From JACOYH01 sp964469735 (GTDB lineage: Bacteria > Patescibacteriota > Minisyncoccia > Minisyncoccales > MHMH01): a stretch of DNA of 11,942 bases. A model generated the notes under the pieces. That model was not told the DNA's origin, searched no databases, and was given only the letters and a program-made list of their open reading frames with translations. The position numbers and the translations under genes were made by a program. Below are positions 1 to 5,865 of the stretch, in pieces. The stretch is taken from the NCBI GenBank assembly GCA_964469735.1, contig CAYXYS010000018.1:1-11942 (forward strand). The letters are read 5' to 3'. Numbering within the stretch: position 1 is the stretch's first letter; each line of letters opens with the position of its first letter.

Positions 1-198
1 GGAATAGTGGCCAGTAACCTCCTGCCCTTCGGAACGAAAGTAAGATTGCCTGAAATCTACGGGGATAAAATATTCGTAGTGGAAGACAGAATGAATTCCA
101 GAAAAAGCAACTATCATTTTGACATTTGGTTTCCGAATAGAGGCGACGCTTTAATATTCGGAGCTAAAAAGACTTACGTGGAAATATTGGAAAGTTAA
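1..198 (+). CDS. 3D-domain (RlpA/MltA-like) protein, C-terminal fragment
   Basis: The reading frame is open from base 1 (frame 1, G-I-V-A-S-N-L-L-P-F-G-T-K), so the gene begins upstream of the window and only its last 65 codons are seen. The pattern G-x-V-A-x-N-x-L-P-F-G-T-x-V, then G-D-K-x-F-V-V-E-D-R-M-N, then F-D-I-W-F-P and a closing A-x-x-F-G-A-K-K-T-Y-V-E-I matches the 3D (Asp-Asp-Asp) domain, a double-psi beta-barrel related to MltA and RlpA. Such domains usually sit at the C-terminus of exported proteins that act on or bind peptidoglycan. The conserved acidic residues (E-D-R and F-D-I-W) are present. The GTG at 7 is an internal codon, not a credible start. The gene ends in TAA just before a strong hairpin terminator. 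The N-terminal part, which would show a signal peptide or LysM/G5-type domain, is outside the window. Confidence 0.8.
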   Translation, partial: GIVASNLLPFGTKVRLPEIYGDKIFVVEDRMNSRKSNYHFDIWFPNRGDALIFGAKKTYVEILES

Positions 199-200
199 AC

Positions 201-232
201 AAAAACAGGCCTGTAACAGGGCCTGTTTTTTT
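201..232. terminator. Bidirectional intrinsic terminator
   Basis: A perfect 11-bp inverted repeat (201-211 with 220-230) flanks an 8-nt loop. The arms run from A5 to T5, so both strands have a GC-rich core followed by a U-tract. It ends the plus-strand 3D-domain gene and the minus-strand unit whose last gene is tRNA-Leu, four bases away. Confidence 0.88.
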
Positions 233-234
233 AG

Positions 235-319
235 TGCCGCGGGTGGGACTCGAACCCACAAGGGTTATTCACCCAAGAGATTTTAAGTCTCTCGTGTATA
301 CCAATTCCACCACCGCGGC
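235..319 (-). tRNA. tRNA-Leu(TAA)
   Basis: Read on the minus strand, the acceptor GCCGCGG pairs with CCGCGGC. The anticodon stem is AGAGA/TCTCT around loop CTTAAAA (anticodon TAA at 285-283). A long variable arm (GGGT/ACCC stem) marks a type II tRNA, and the T-arm is GTGGG-TTCGAGT-CCCAC. The discriminator is A. The following bases are CTA, so CCA is not encoded. It is the last member of the minus-strand unit and lies 4 nt from the shared terminator. Confidence 0.95.
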
Positions 320-321
320 AT

Positions 322-397
322 TGGAGGCCTGGGTGGGAATTGCACCCACGTATATTGGTTTTGCAGACCAATGCCTTAGCTACTTGGCTACCAGGCC
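322..397 (-). tRNA. tRNA-Cys(GCA), CCA encoded
   Basis: Acceptor GGCCTGG/CCAGGCC, anticodon stem TTGGT/ACCAA with loop CTGCAAA, anticodon GCA. The discriminator is U73 (325), an identity element of tRNA-Cys. Unlike most tRNAs here, the CCA end is encoded (324-322). The 5' end lies 14 nt after the nrnA stop codon with no obvious promoter between, so it is probably cut from the infB-rbfA-nrnA transcript, and its processing would define the 3' end of that mRNA. Confidence 0.95.
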
Positions 398-411
398 GTT
401 TCACCTAATTA

Positions 412-1374
412 TTATACCAACTTTAGCACTTTTTTCAATACTTCATCTAAACTGCCTTCGGCTTGAAAGCCGGCTGCGTAAGGATGCCCTCCCCCGCCCA
501 AAGCCCTGGCTATTTGAACAACATTCTTCCCGCCGTTGGGCTCTGACCTTAAACTGCCTTTAACTTTTCCTTTTTCGTATTCAATTAGAAAGAGCCCTAT
601 GCTGGAGGGAGAACCGGAAGAAATAATATTTACTATTCCCTCAAAATCGACAAAACGCACCCCCAGCCTCAAAAAATCATCCGGAGTCAGCCAGGAATAA
701 GCAAGCTGAGTACATGAATCCACCTCAACCCTGGAAAGCACCTCGCCCCAGGCCCTGGAAACGCTAAGGGACTTATCCGAAGCGAGAACCCGGCGGACAA
801 TTTTGTTTAAAGAAACTCCTTTTAAAAGCAGTTCAGAAACGGCTGTCAGCGTCTGGTGGGAAGTGGAAACATGCCTGAATCCTCCGCTGTCCGAAATTAT
901 TCCCGTTAGAAGACAAGAGGCCAATTCCTTATCAATGGCGATATTCTTGTATTTAAACCATTGGTAGATTATTTCCGCCGTAGAAGAATATCCCGGTTCC
1001 AGCACTTTTATTTCCCCTCTCTGGTCGCTCTCCACATGATGGTCAATGGTAATTATAGGACAAGAAAAAACACCTTCCGGAATTTTCAGCCTTTTAAAGT
1101 CGCCGTAGTCAAGGCAGACTAAAATATCGGGGTCTTCTTGATTAATTTCATTCCGTATCTCGAAAAATCCCGGGAGATAAGAGAGGCTTTTTGATGGAGC
1201 ATCGGGAAGATAAGGAATGCTTTTTTTACCCTGGCTTTTGAAAAAGTTATGGAGGCTTAATACCGAAGAAACCGCATCGGGGTCGGGGTTCTCGTGGGCC
1301 GCGACAATAATAGTTTCAGCTCCCTTAAGTAAATCATCAATCTGCCGAAATTGTTCAAGGAGGCTAGTTTTCAT
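412..1374 (-). CDS. nrnA: DHH/DHHA1 phosphoesterase, NrnA-type oligoribonuclease/pAp phosphatase
   Basis: A 320-aa DHH-superfamily protein. Metal-binding motifs are visible in order: A-H-E-N-P-D-P-D-A (H27, D31, D33), C-L-D-Y-G-D (D89), the signature D111-H112-H113, and G-I-I-S-D-S-G-G (D162). The C-terminal DHHA1 domain carries the substrate-binding G-G-G-G-H-P-Y-A-A-G-F at 293-303. Length and motif order fit NrnA, a cytosolic Mn-dependent enzyme that degrades 2-5-nt RNAs and dephosphorylates 3'-phosphoadenosine-5'-phosphate. The order infB-rbfA-nrnA is a known conserved arrangement. The ATG start overlaps the last 11 bases of rbfA, which suggests translational coupling; the upstream GAAGAGA is at best a weak ribosome site. 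It would finish RNA decay begun by endonucleases such as the RNase Y encoded here. The split between NrnA and other DHH subfamilies (for example cyclic-dinucleotide hydrolases) is inferred from context, not proven. Confidence 0.88.
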   Translation of the reverse strand: MKTSLLEQFRQIDDLLKGAETIIVAAHENPDPDAVSSVLSLHNFFKSQGKKSIPYLPDAPSKSLSYLPGFFEIRNEINQEDPDILVCLDYGDFKRLKIPEGVFSCPIITIDHHVESDQRGEIKVLEPGYSSTAEIIYQWFKYKNIAIDKELASCLLTGIISDSGGFRHVSTSHQTLTAVSELLLKGVSLNKIVRRVLASDKSLSVSRAWGEVLSRVEVDSCTQLAYSWLTPDDFLRLGVRFVDFEGIVNIISSGSPSSIGLFLIEYEKGKVKGSLRSEPNGGKNVVQIARALGGGGHPYAAGFQAEGSLDEVLKKVLKLV

Positions 1375-1708
1375 CTTTTTTTATCTCTTCCAGTAATTCT
1401 TCCACCCGGCCCGCTTCCCCGGTTTTCTTTTCCTTAACAAATAAGATTCGAGGCATCGGCCTCATATTGAGCTTATTATTCAACTTCTGCTGGATAAAAT
1501 ATATCTGCTTTTTAATAATGGCTATCACTTCCTCCGTATTCTCTTCGGGGATGGTGGAAATGTAAATTTTAGACTGGCTTAAATCAGGAGAAGTATCCAC
1601 CCTGGTAATCGTAACCAGAAGTCCTTTGGGAAAATCAACTTCTCTGTAAAGAATCTTTCCCAGTTCTCGCTGAATAAGACTGTTCACTTTTAAAATTCTT
1701 TCTTTCAT
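1364..1708 (-). CDS. rbfA: Ribosome-binding factor A
   Basis: A 114-aa protein with the RbfA layout: an N-terminal helix (R-I-L-K-V-N-S-L-I-Q-R-E-L-G-K-I-L), then V-T-I-T-R-V-D-T-S-P-D-L-S-Q-S-K-I-Y-I-S, and a C-terminal part with L-N-N-K-L-N-M-R-P-M-P-R-I-L-F. This is the small type-II KH fold that binds the 30S subunit and helps mature the 5' end of 16S rRNA. The start is ATG at 1708, four bases after the infB stop. The frame stays open upstream to 1828 but that stretch lies inside infB and has no RbfA character. There is no clear Shine-Dalgarno site, so translation probably depends on ribosomes arriving from infB. The stop (TAG) overlaps the start of nrnA. The length is normal for the family. 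Confidence 0.9.
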   Translation of the reverse strand: MKERILKVNSLIQRELGKILYREVDFPKGLLVTITRVDTSPDLSQSKIYISTIPEENTEEVIAIIKKQIYFIQQKLNNKLNMRPMPRILFVKEKKTGEAGRVEELLEEIKKDEN

Positions 1709-1712
1709 ATTT

Positions 1713-3221
1713 TTAGAGAGTTCCCTTCTGGGTTTCCTCCACGAAAAAATGAAGCACATCACCCTCCTGAATCTTGACATCTCCCTCGTATAGTACGCCG
1801 CACTCCTCTCCTTTCGCAGCCCTATCAACGGTTTTTTTATTCCTTTGAAGACTCACAATTCTTCCTTTCCCCATATAGTCTTCTCCGCGGAAAATCTCTA
1901 TCTGCGTGCCTTTCCTTATCTCCCCCTCAATAACCTTTCCTCCAACGATTTGCCGGTTCTTTTCCGTAAGAAATATAGCTACTGCCTTCATTTTCCCAAC
2001 ATCCACTCTGACTTTTTCTGTTCCTATATTTTTCTCCATTATTTGGCGAACCTCTTGAATTAATTCATAAATGACGTCGAAGGTTTTAATTCTTACCCCG
2101 TCCCTTTCAGCTAAAACAGCGGCGGTGGGGGTGATTTTCACCCTGAAACCGACTATGCTGGCTTTGCTGGACTTAGCCAGCTTAACATCGCTTTCGTTAA
2201 TATCGCCGACGTCTCCCTTTAGTATTCTTAGAACTATTTTTTCCTGAGGCAAGCCTTTCAGGCTTTCCGATATGGCTTCAATAGAACCTTGAACATCTGA
2301 TTTCAATATTAAATTCAGGACTTTCTTGCCTTCCTCCACAAAAAACACCTCTCCCTCTTCTTCTTTCCTTTCTTTCTTTTCTATGTACTTCTGAGCGCTT
2401 TCCAGGCTGGAATACACCTCAAATTTCTCCCCTACATGAGGAACCGTCTCAAATCCGATGACAATAACCGGCATCGACGGCCCGGCTTTTTCCAGATTTT
2501 CTCCCTGAAAATTCTCCAAAATCCTGATTTTTCCGGAAGCAGACCGGGTAGCCACGACGTCCCCCACCTCAAGACATCCGTCCCTCACCAAAAGAGTGGC
2601 GGTAGGACCTCTTTTGCTGTCCAAATATGATTCAATGATTACCCCTTCGCCGGGCTTTTGAGGGCTTCCTTTTAAGTCCTCCATTTCGGAAATGAGGAGG
2701 ATGAGCTCTAAAAGCTCGTCTATCCCCTGCTTGGTTTTAGCTGAAATATTGGCTGAGGGAACATCCCCGCCCAAAGATTCCACTTGAACTCCCTGCTGGG
2801 AAAGATCTCTTTTCACTTTTTCCGGATCAGCTTCGGGTTTGTCTACTTTATTTATAGCTACCACCAAAGGAATGCCGGCTTTTTTGATATGGGAGATGGC
2901 CTCCTTGGTTTGAGGCTTGATTCCCTCTTCGGCCGCTACCACTAAAATAGCTATATCGGCAACTTTTGCCCCCCTAGAACGCATAGCCGAAAAAGCTTCA
3001 TGGCCAGGAGTATCGATAAAAGTTATCTTCTTGTCTTTGTGCTCTATTTCATAGGCTCCAATATGCTGGGTAATTCCTCCCGATTCCTTGGAAGTAATTT
3101 TCAAATCCTTAATCGCCTCCAAAAGAGAAGACTTTCCGTGGTCAACGTGGCCCAAAACAACAACCACCGGCTGTCTCGGCTGCAAATCAGCTGTATTCTT
3201 TTGTTCGTTTTTTTCTTCCAT
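1713..3221 (-). CDS. infB: Translation initiation factor IF-2 (short form)
   Basis: A 502-aa GTPase that places initiator tRNA on the 30S subunit and promotes subunit joining. G motifs: G-H-V-D-H-G-K-S (24-31), the switch region G-G-I-T-Q-H-I-G-A (48-56), D-T-P-G-H-E (70-75), N-K-V-D (124-127) and S-A-K (160-162). Domain II (about 190-290), the IF-2 core domain and a C-terminal beta-barrel that binds fMet-tRNA (about 395-502, G-E-E-C-G-V near the end) follow. Only about 18 residues precede the G domain, whereas many bacterial IF-2 proteins have hundreds of N-terminal residues; this minimal form fits CPR bacteria. An acidic, Lys-rich linker (about 283-292) joins domain II to the next domain. 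The ATG lies four bases after the upstream stop with no Shine-Dalgarno. It heads the infB-rbfA-nrnA module. Confidence 0.97.
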   Translation of the reverse strand: MEEKNEQKNTADLQPRQPVVVVLGHVDHGKSSLLEAIKDLKITSKESGGITQHIGAYEIEHKDKKITFIDTPGHEAFSAMRSRGAKVADIAILVVAAEEGIKPQTKEAISHIKKAGIPLVVAINKVDKPEADPEKVKRDLSQQGVQVESLGGDVPSANISAKTKQGIDELLELILLISEMEDLKGSPQKPGEGVIIESYLDSKRGPTATLLVRDGCLEVGDVVATRSASGKIRILENFQGENLEKAGPSMPVIVIGFETVPHVGEKFEVYSSLESAQKYIEKKERKEEEGEVFFVEEGKKVLNLILKSDVQGSIEAISESLKGLPQEKIVLRILKGDVGDINESDVKLAKSSKASIVGFRVKITPTAAVLAERDGVRIKTFDVIYELIQEVRQIMEKNIGTEKVRVDVGKMKAVAIFLTEKNRQIVGGKVIEGEIRKGTQIEIFRGEDYMGKGRIVSLQRNKKTVDRAAKGEECGVLYEGDVKIQEGDVLHFFVEETQKGTL

Positions 3222-3225
3222 AGTA

Positions 3226-3582
3226 TTAAGAATTCATGGCTTGGGCTATCGCTTGCTCTTCTTCTCTAGACAATACATAATCGGACCTTCCCTCCTTAAC
3301 GGGCTTAGCGTAAATCCTATTTGATTCTCTCCCATAGTGAGAGGTAATAACAAAGCCGCTGTTATTTTCATTTAAAACGGCTATTGAAAAACTCTGGTCT
3401 CCTCCAATTTCCTTAAAGGGATTAAAACGGACAACTCCCACCTTCTGAAGATTCTCCTTGCTTTTTTCCCCGATTTCTTTAAGCGCCTTATTGGCTTCTT
3501 CGATTTCTTTTTCCAATCTTTCTATTCTTTTTAGAGTCTCTTTCGGGGTCTCCGGAACTTTTTTATTTTTATTTAAAAACAT
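3226..3582 (-). CDS. DUF4446 family protein
   Basis: A 118-aa protein. Residues 12-48 are Lys/Glu-rich with heptad-like spacing and likely form a coiled coil. The C-terminal half has the features I associate with DUF4446: V-R-F-N-P-F-K-E-I-G-G-D-Q-S-F-S-I-A-V-L (51-70), G-F-V-I-T-S-H-Y-G-R-E (76-86), R-I-Y-A-K-P-V (89-95) and L-S-R-E-E-E-Q-A-I (104-112). The biochemical role of the family is unknown to me. Larger homologues often have an N-terminal membrane helix, which is absent here. I chose ATG at 3582 because the longer frame (to 3621) would overlap tRNA-Ser. The start is only 14 nt from the 3' end of tRNA-Ser with no Shine-Dalgarno, so the mRNA 5' end may be made by tRNA processing. It ends 4 nt before infB. 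Confidence 0.8.
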   Translation of the reverse strand: MFLNKNKKVPETPKETLKRIERLEKEIEEANKALKEIGEKSKENLQKVGVVRFNPFKEIGGDQSFSIAVLNENNSGFVITSHYGRESNRIYAKPVKEGRSDYVLSREEEQAIAQAMNS

Positions 3583-3596
3583 ATATTTTTTACGGG

Positions 3597-3683
3597 CGGA
3601 GGGGGTGGGATTCGAACCCACGAGAATCTTGCGACCCTACCGCATTTCGAGTGCGGCCCATTCAACCGCTCTGGCACCCCTCC
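3597..3683 (-). tRNA. tRNA-Ser(CGA)
   Basis: Acceptor GGAGGGG/CCCCTCC, discriminator G73, anticodon stem CCGCA/TGCGG around CTCGAAA (anticodon CGA), long type II variable arm, T-arm GTGGG-TTCGAAT-CCCAC. The next bases are CCC, so CCA is not encoded. It is the first gene of the minus-strand unit leading into DUF4446-infB. Confidence 0.95.
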
Positions 3684-3698
3684 GCAAATTAACTTACA

Positions 3699-3727
3699 TT
3701 TCTATCATTTTACACGCAAAAAGTCAA
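3699..3727 (-). promoter_or_regulatory. Promoter of the tRNA-Ser / DUF4446-infB unit
   Basis: On the minus strand, TTGACT (3727-3722), a 17-nt spacer and TAGAAA (3704-3699), with TGA just before the -10 (extended -10). Predicted transcription start is about 8 nt upstream of tRNA-Ser. No other good promoter was seen before infB, so this one may drive the whole unit. The -10 is not close to consensus. Confidence 0.5.
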
Positions 3728-3742
3728 AAGAACAACATCGGG

Positions 3743-3772
3743 AAAATTAAAGAGGAAGGCCTAACCTTCCTC
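3743..3772 (-). terminator. Intrinsic terminator after tRNA-Ala
   Basis: An 8-bp stem (GAGGAAGG/CCTTCCTC, 3752-3759 with 3765-3772) with a 5-nt loop. On the minus strand it is followed by TTTAATTTT. It would stop the tRNA-Arg(CCT)/tRNA-Ala unit just before the promoter of the next unit. Confidence 0.72.
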
Positions 3773-3782
3773 GATTTATCTG

Positions 3783-3855
3783 TGGACCCAGAGGGACTCG
3801 AACCCTCGACCTTCTCAATGCCATTGAGACGCGATACCAACTTCGCCATGGGCCC
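3783..3855 (-). tRNA. tRNA-Ala(GGC)
   Basis: Acceptor GGGCCCA/TGGGTCC contains the G3:U70 wobble, the main identity element of tRNA-Ala. The anticodon stem TCTCA/TGAGA holds loop ATGGCAT (anticodon GGC). The discriminator is A73; bases after it read CAG, so CCA is not encoded. No convincing promoter lies directly upstream, where a palindromic insert is found, so it is probably read through from tRNA-Arg(CCT). Confidence 0.94.
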
Positions 3856-3864
3856 AAAATATCC

Positions 3865-4030
3865 TGTGCCCCCGCCAGCCCGCCTCGCCTGACGACTGGC
3901 TCGTCGAGGCGGGGACTCGAAGAGTTGCCCGACCTGCTTCGCCGCAAGGCGAGAGGCCTAAGGGACCAAGTTCTCGCCGCAGCAAGAACAGATAAAAATT
4001 TACGGGCACTTCCAGCGCCTAAAATTTTTA
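3865..4030. repeat. Palindrome-rich intergenic insert between tRNA-Ala and tRNA-Arg
   Basis: A gene-free GC-rich segment made of nested inverted repeats. 3879-3886 pairs with 3906-3913 (CCCGCCTC/GAGGCGGG) and, past a 4-nt bulge, GACGA/TCGTC closes a 5-nt loop. TTCGCC GCAA GGCGAG (3938-3953) forms a second small hairpin. At the right end ATAAAAATTT (3992-4001) is inverted as AAATTTTTAT (4021-4030). GTGCCC near 3866-3871 is inverted as GGGCAC at 4004-4009. The left edge TGTGCCCCCGCCAG closely copies the tRNA-Arg 3' end TGTGCCCCTACCAG (4031-4044), and GGACTCGAA (3912-3920) also recurs there. No protein or complete tRNA fits. It may be a small non-autonomous palindromic element or a decayed tRNA copy. 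Confidence 0.6.
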
Positions 4031-4032
4031 TG

Positions 4033-4104
4033 TGCCCCTACCAGGACTCGAACCTGGATTTAAGGTTTAGGAAACCTCCGTCCTATCCATTGAACGATAG
4101 GGGC
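4033..4104 (-). tRNA. tRNA-Arg(CCT)
   Basis: Acceptor GCCCCTA/TAGGGGC, anticodon stem GAGGT/ACCTT (one G-U) around loop TTCCTAA (anticodon CCT), T-arm CCAGG-TTCGAGT-CCTGG, discriminator A. The bases after it are CAT, so CCA is not encoded. The loop is uninterrupted, although this tRNA hosts group I introns in some bacteria. Confidence 0.95.
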
Positions 4105-4118
4105 TCCAGACTAAGCCA

Positions 4119-4147
4119 ATGTTAGCAAAAATTTTGTTTCTTGGCAA
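4119..4147 (-). promoter_or_regulatory. Promoter of tRNA-Arg(CCT)
   Basis: On the minus strand, TTGCCA (4147-4142), a 17-nt spacer ending in TGC, and TAACAT (4124-4119): a -35 plus an extended -10. The predicted start lies about 7 nt before the tRNA. It overlaps the divergent promoter of the HtrA gene. Confidence 0.6.
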
Positions 4148-4161
4148 CCGCGTGCTAAAAT
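4134..4161 (+). promoter_or_regulatory. Promoter of the HtrA-like gene, leaderless
   Basis: Extended -10 TGC-TAAAAT (4153-4161) with a weak -35 TTGTTT (4134-4139) at 16 nt. The expected start of transcription is about 4168, within two bases of the ATG at 4170. This implies a leaderless mRNA and argues against the upstream ATG at 4119. Confidence 0.6.
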
Positions 4162-4169
4162 ATATTTGT

Positions 4170-5231
4170 ATGGATAAATACGCTAAAAATTCCCCCATTC
4201 CACAGGTAGTTAAAAAGATACTGCCGGGAGTAGTTAGTATTATGGTGTCCAAGTTTTTGCCTGTTTTCGAATCTCCTTTCGGGAATCAGCCCAAACAAGG
4301 GCCTCTGCCTCCGGGCTACCAATTACCTCCATTCCCCTTCCTAGTACCCAAAGGCAAAAAGAAAATTAAAGTTGGAGGGGGTTCCGGATTCGTAGTCGAT
4401 TCTTCGGGAATTATTCTAACCAACAGGCACGTAGTGGCCGATCCCCAGGCGGAATACGTAGTCGTACTAAATGAAGAAAAAAAATACCCCGCCAGAATAC
4501 TAGCCAGAGACCCAATTAACGACATAGCCATTCTTAAAATAGAAGAAAAAGGCCTTCCTACCATTAAGCTGGGCGATTCCTCTAAACTGGAACTCGGCCA
4601 AACAGCCATTGCAATAGGAAATGCTTTAGGAAATTTTCTCAATACTGTTTCCGTAGGTGTGGTTTCAGGACTATCCAGAGAAATTACCGCGGGAGACGTG
4701 GTAACCAAAAAAATGACTAAACTCCGGGGTCTTATTCAGACTGACGCTGCCATAAATCCAGGCAACTCCGGCGGACCCTTAGTGAACATCGACGGCAGAG
4801 CTATAGGAATCAATACGGCAATGGTTTTTATGGCAGAAAACATTGGCTTCGCCTTGCCCATAAACAACGCCAAAAAAGCCCTGGCTGACCTAAAAAAATA
4901 CGGCAGAATTAGGCATCCCTTTTTGGGCTTGAGGTATATCTTGCTGGATAAAGAACTTCAAGAAAAATTCAATCTTCCCGTAGATCATGGCGCCCTGGTT
5001 GTTTCAGAACCGATACCGGACGGAAAAGCGGTCGTTCCTAATGGAGCAGCTGATAAAGCGGGAATAAAAGAAGGAGACATAATTTTAGAAATACAAGATG
5101 AAAAAGTTTCTTCAAAAAAACCCTTGGAAGACATCCTCCAAAACTATAAAATAGGCCAAACAGTGGCCATAAAGTTTTTAAGGAAAGAAAAGGCAATTAT
5201 CAGCAAAGCGATTCTTATGGAGAGAGAGTAA
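4170..5231 (+). CDS. htrA: HtrA/Deg-family trypsin-like serine protease with PDZ domain
   Basis: A 353-aa protein with one trypsin-like protease domain and one PDZ domain. The catalytic triad is visible: H87 in T-N-R-H-V-V, D118 in N-D-I-A-I-L-K, and S200 in N-P-G-N-S-G-G-P-L. The PDZ domain spans about 248-350 (F-L-G-L-R-Y near its start, G-A-A-D-K-A-G-I-K-E-G-D-I-I-L in the middle). HtrA proteins degrade misfolded proteins and usually act outside the cytoplasm. Here I see no signal peptide or membrane helix: the N-terminus is polar (M-D-K-Y-A-K-N-S), followed by a Pro-rich linker (about 36-60). An ATG 17 codons upstream is in frame, but the promoter -10 sits between the two, and that ATG overlaps the -10 of the divergent tRNA-Arg promoter. 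The site of action is therefore uncertain: cytoplasmic, or exported by a route I cannot see. Confidence 0.93.
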   Translation: MDKYAKNSPIPQVVKKILPGVVSIMVSKFLPVFESPFGNQPKQGPLPPGYQLPPFPFLVPKGKKKIKVGGGSGFVVDSSGIILTNRHVVADPQAEYVVVLNEEKKYPARILARDPINDIAILKIEEKGLPTIKLGDSSKLELGQTAIAIGNALGNFLNTVSVGVVSGLSREITAGDVVTKKMTKLRGLIQTDAAINPGNSGGPLVNIDGRAIGINTAMVFMAENIGFALPINNAKKALADLKKYGRIRHPFLGLRYILLDKELQEKFNLPVDHGALVVSEPIPDGKAVVPNGAADKAGIKEGDIILEIQDEKVSSKKPLEDILQNYKIGQTVAIKFLRKEKAIISKAILMERE

Positions 5232-5263
5232 ATTAAAAACAGCCTTAAGGCTGTTTTTAATTT
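5230..5263. terminator. Perfect 34-nt palindromic bidirectional terminator
   Basis: The whole 34 nt is its own reverse complement, centred between 5246 and 5247: A3T2A5 then CAGCC, a TTAA loop, and the mirror image. Each strand shows a GC core followed by a U-tract. It overlaps the last two bases of the protease stop codon and also ends the opposing tRNA-Arg(TCT)/tRNA-His unit 6 nt away. Confidence 0.9.
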
Positions 5264-5268
5264 GAATG

Positions 5269-5342
5269 GGTGAGCGACGGGACTCGAACCCGCAACAACC
5301 GGGACCACAACCCGGTGCTCTACCAATTGAGCTACGCCCACC
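5269..5342 (-). tRNA. tRNA-His(GTG)
   Basis: Acceptor GTGGGCG/CGCTCAC preceded by the extra G-1 (5342), opposite C73 (5269); this G-1:C73 pair is the tRNA-His identity element. Anticodon stem CCGGG/CCCGG with loop TTGTGGT (anticodon GTG), T-loop TTCGAGT. Bases after C73 are CAT, so CCA is not encoded. It follows tRNA-Arg(TCT) by 3 nt. Confidence 0.95.
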
Positions 5343-5345
5343 ACA

Positions 5346-5417
5346 TGCCCCCGCTAGGAATCGAACCTAGATCTAGACCTTAGAAGGGTCCTATTCTATC
5401 CGTTGAACTACGGGGGC
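5346..5417 (-). tRNA. tRNA-Arg(TCT)
   Basis: Acceptor GCCCCCG/CGGGGGC, anticodon stem GGACC/GGTCT with loop CTTCTAA (anticodon TCT), T-arm CTAGG-TTCGATT-CCTAG, discriminator A. CCA is not encoded. First gene of a two-tRNA unit with tRNA-His. Its anticodon loop is the same seven bases that the split tRNA at 6877-7093 would form if its two halves were joined. Confidence 0.95.
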
Positions 5418-5426
5418 AACAGTCCA

Positions 5427-5454
5427 ATTATACCCAAAATTAGGATAAAATCAA
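5427..5454 (-). promoter_or_regulatory. Promoter of tRNA-Arg(TCT)-tRNA-His
   Basis: On the minus strand, TTGATT (5454-5449), a 16-nt spacer and consensus TATAAT (5432-5427). The -10 ends 9 nt before the tRNA 5' end, giving a 5' leader of only a few nucleotides. Confidence 0.75.
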
Positions 5455-5459
5455 GGGAA

Positions 5460-5831
5460 TTAATCTCCTAAGGCGTCTTTTACTTTCTTTAAAACGTCCT
5501 CGAGGTCGTAATTAGCTTTAACTAAATAGGTTTTGGCTCCAAGCTGGACCGCCTTCTCCACGTCTCCAGTTGACTCCAGATTGGTAAGAACAATTACGGC
5601 AATGCTTTCGGTATTTTTGTCTTCCTTAAGCTTTTTTAATACCTCGAAGCCGTGGAGCTTTGGCAGAACTAAATCCAAAAGAATTAAATCCGGCTTTTCG
5701 GTTTGGGCCAGCCTCAAGCCCTCTTCTCCGTCCATAGCGCTGATAACCTGGTATCCTTCCTGCCTTAAAACTTCCCCGAAAGTTTTCTGGAGAGCCGATT
5801 CGTCTTCAATAAAAAGAATTTTTTTTGGCAT
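5460..5831 (-). CDS. Single-domain response regulator (CheY-like receiver)
   Basis: A 123-aa stand-alone receiver domain. The acidic pocket is E9-D10-E11, the phosphoacceptor is D53 in L-I-L-L-D-L-V-L-P, the switch Thr is T83 (I-V-L-T-N) and the conserved Lys is K105 (L-V-K-A). No DNA-binding or enzymatic output domain follows, so it must signal by binding a partner or passing the phosphoryl group on. It starts 34 nt after the histidine kinase stop on the same strand and is most simply the kinase's partner in one operon. No Shine-Dalgarno is seen upstream of the ATG. A small inverted repeat (AACGG/CCGTT, 10-nt loop) lies in the gap between the two genes. No target is identifiable in the window. 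Confidence 0.93.
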   Translation of the reverse strand: MPKKILFIEDESALQKTFGEVLRQEGYQVISAMDGEEGLRLAQTEKPDLILLDLVLPKLHGFEVLKKLKEDKNTESIAVIVLTNLESTGDVEKAVQLGAKTYLVKANYDLEDVLKKVKDALGD

Positions 5832-5865
5832 AATATTGTTAATTTAACGGGTATTGTCGACCGTT

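Noticed and set aside
1709..1828. N-terminal extension of RbfA
   Set aside because: It is the antiphase reading of the infB end, and homologous RbfA sequence begins at the ATG at 1708.
3583..3621. Longer N-terminus for the DUF4446 protein
   Set aside because: It would read through the 3' end of tRNA-Ser.
3865..4009. A full tRNA hidden in the palindromic insert
   Set aside because: GTGCCC/GGGCAC could act as an acceptor stem, but there is no D-arm, no paired T-stem and no convincing anticodon arm.
3865..4030. CRISPR array
   Set aside because: The repeats are inverted, not evenly spaced direct repeats, and there are no spacers or cas genes.
3740..4125. Small proteins encoded across the tRNA-Ala/tRNA-Arg region
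   Set aside because: These open frames cross tRNA genes and hairpins on both strands; their composition reflects the palindromes.
4119..4169. N-terminal 17-codon extension of the HtrA gene
   Set aside because: The promoter -10 lies inside it, the ATG overlaps the -10 of tRNA-Arg, and it adds no signal peptide.
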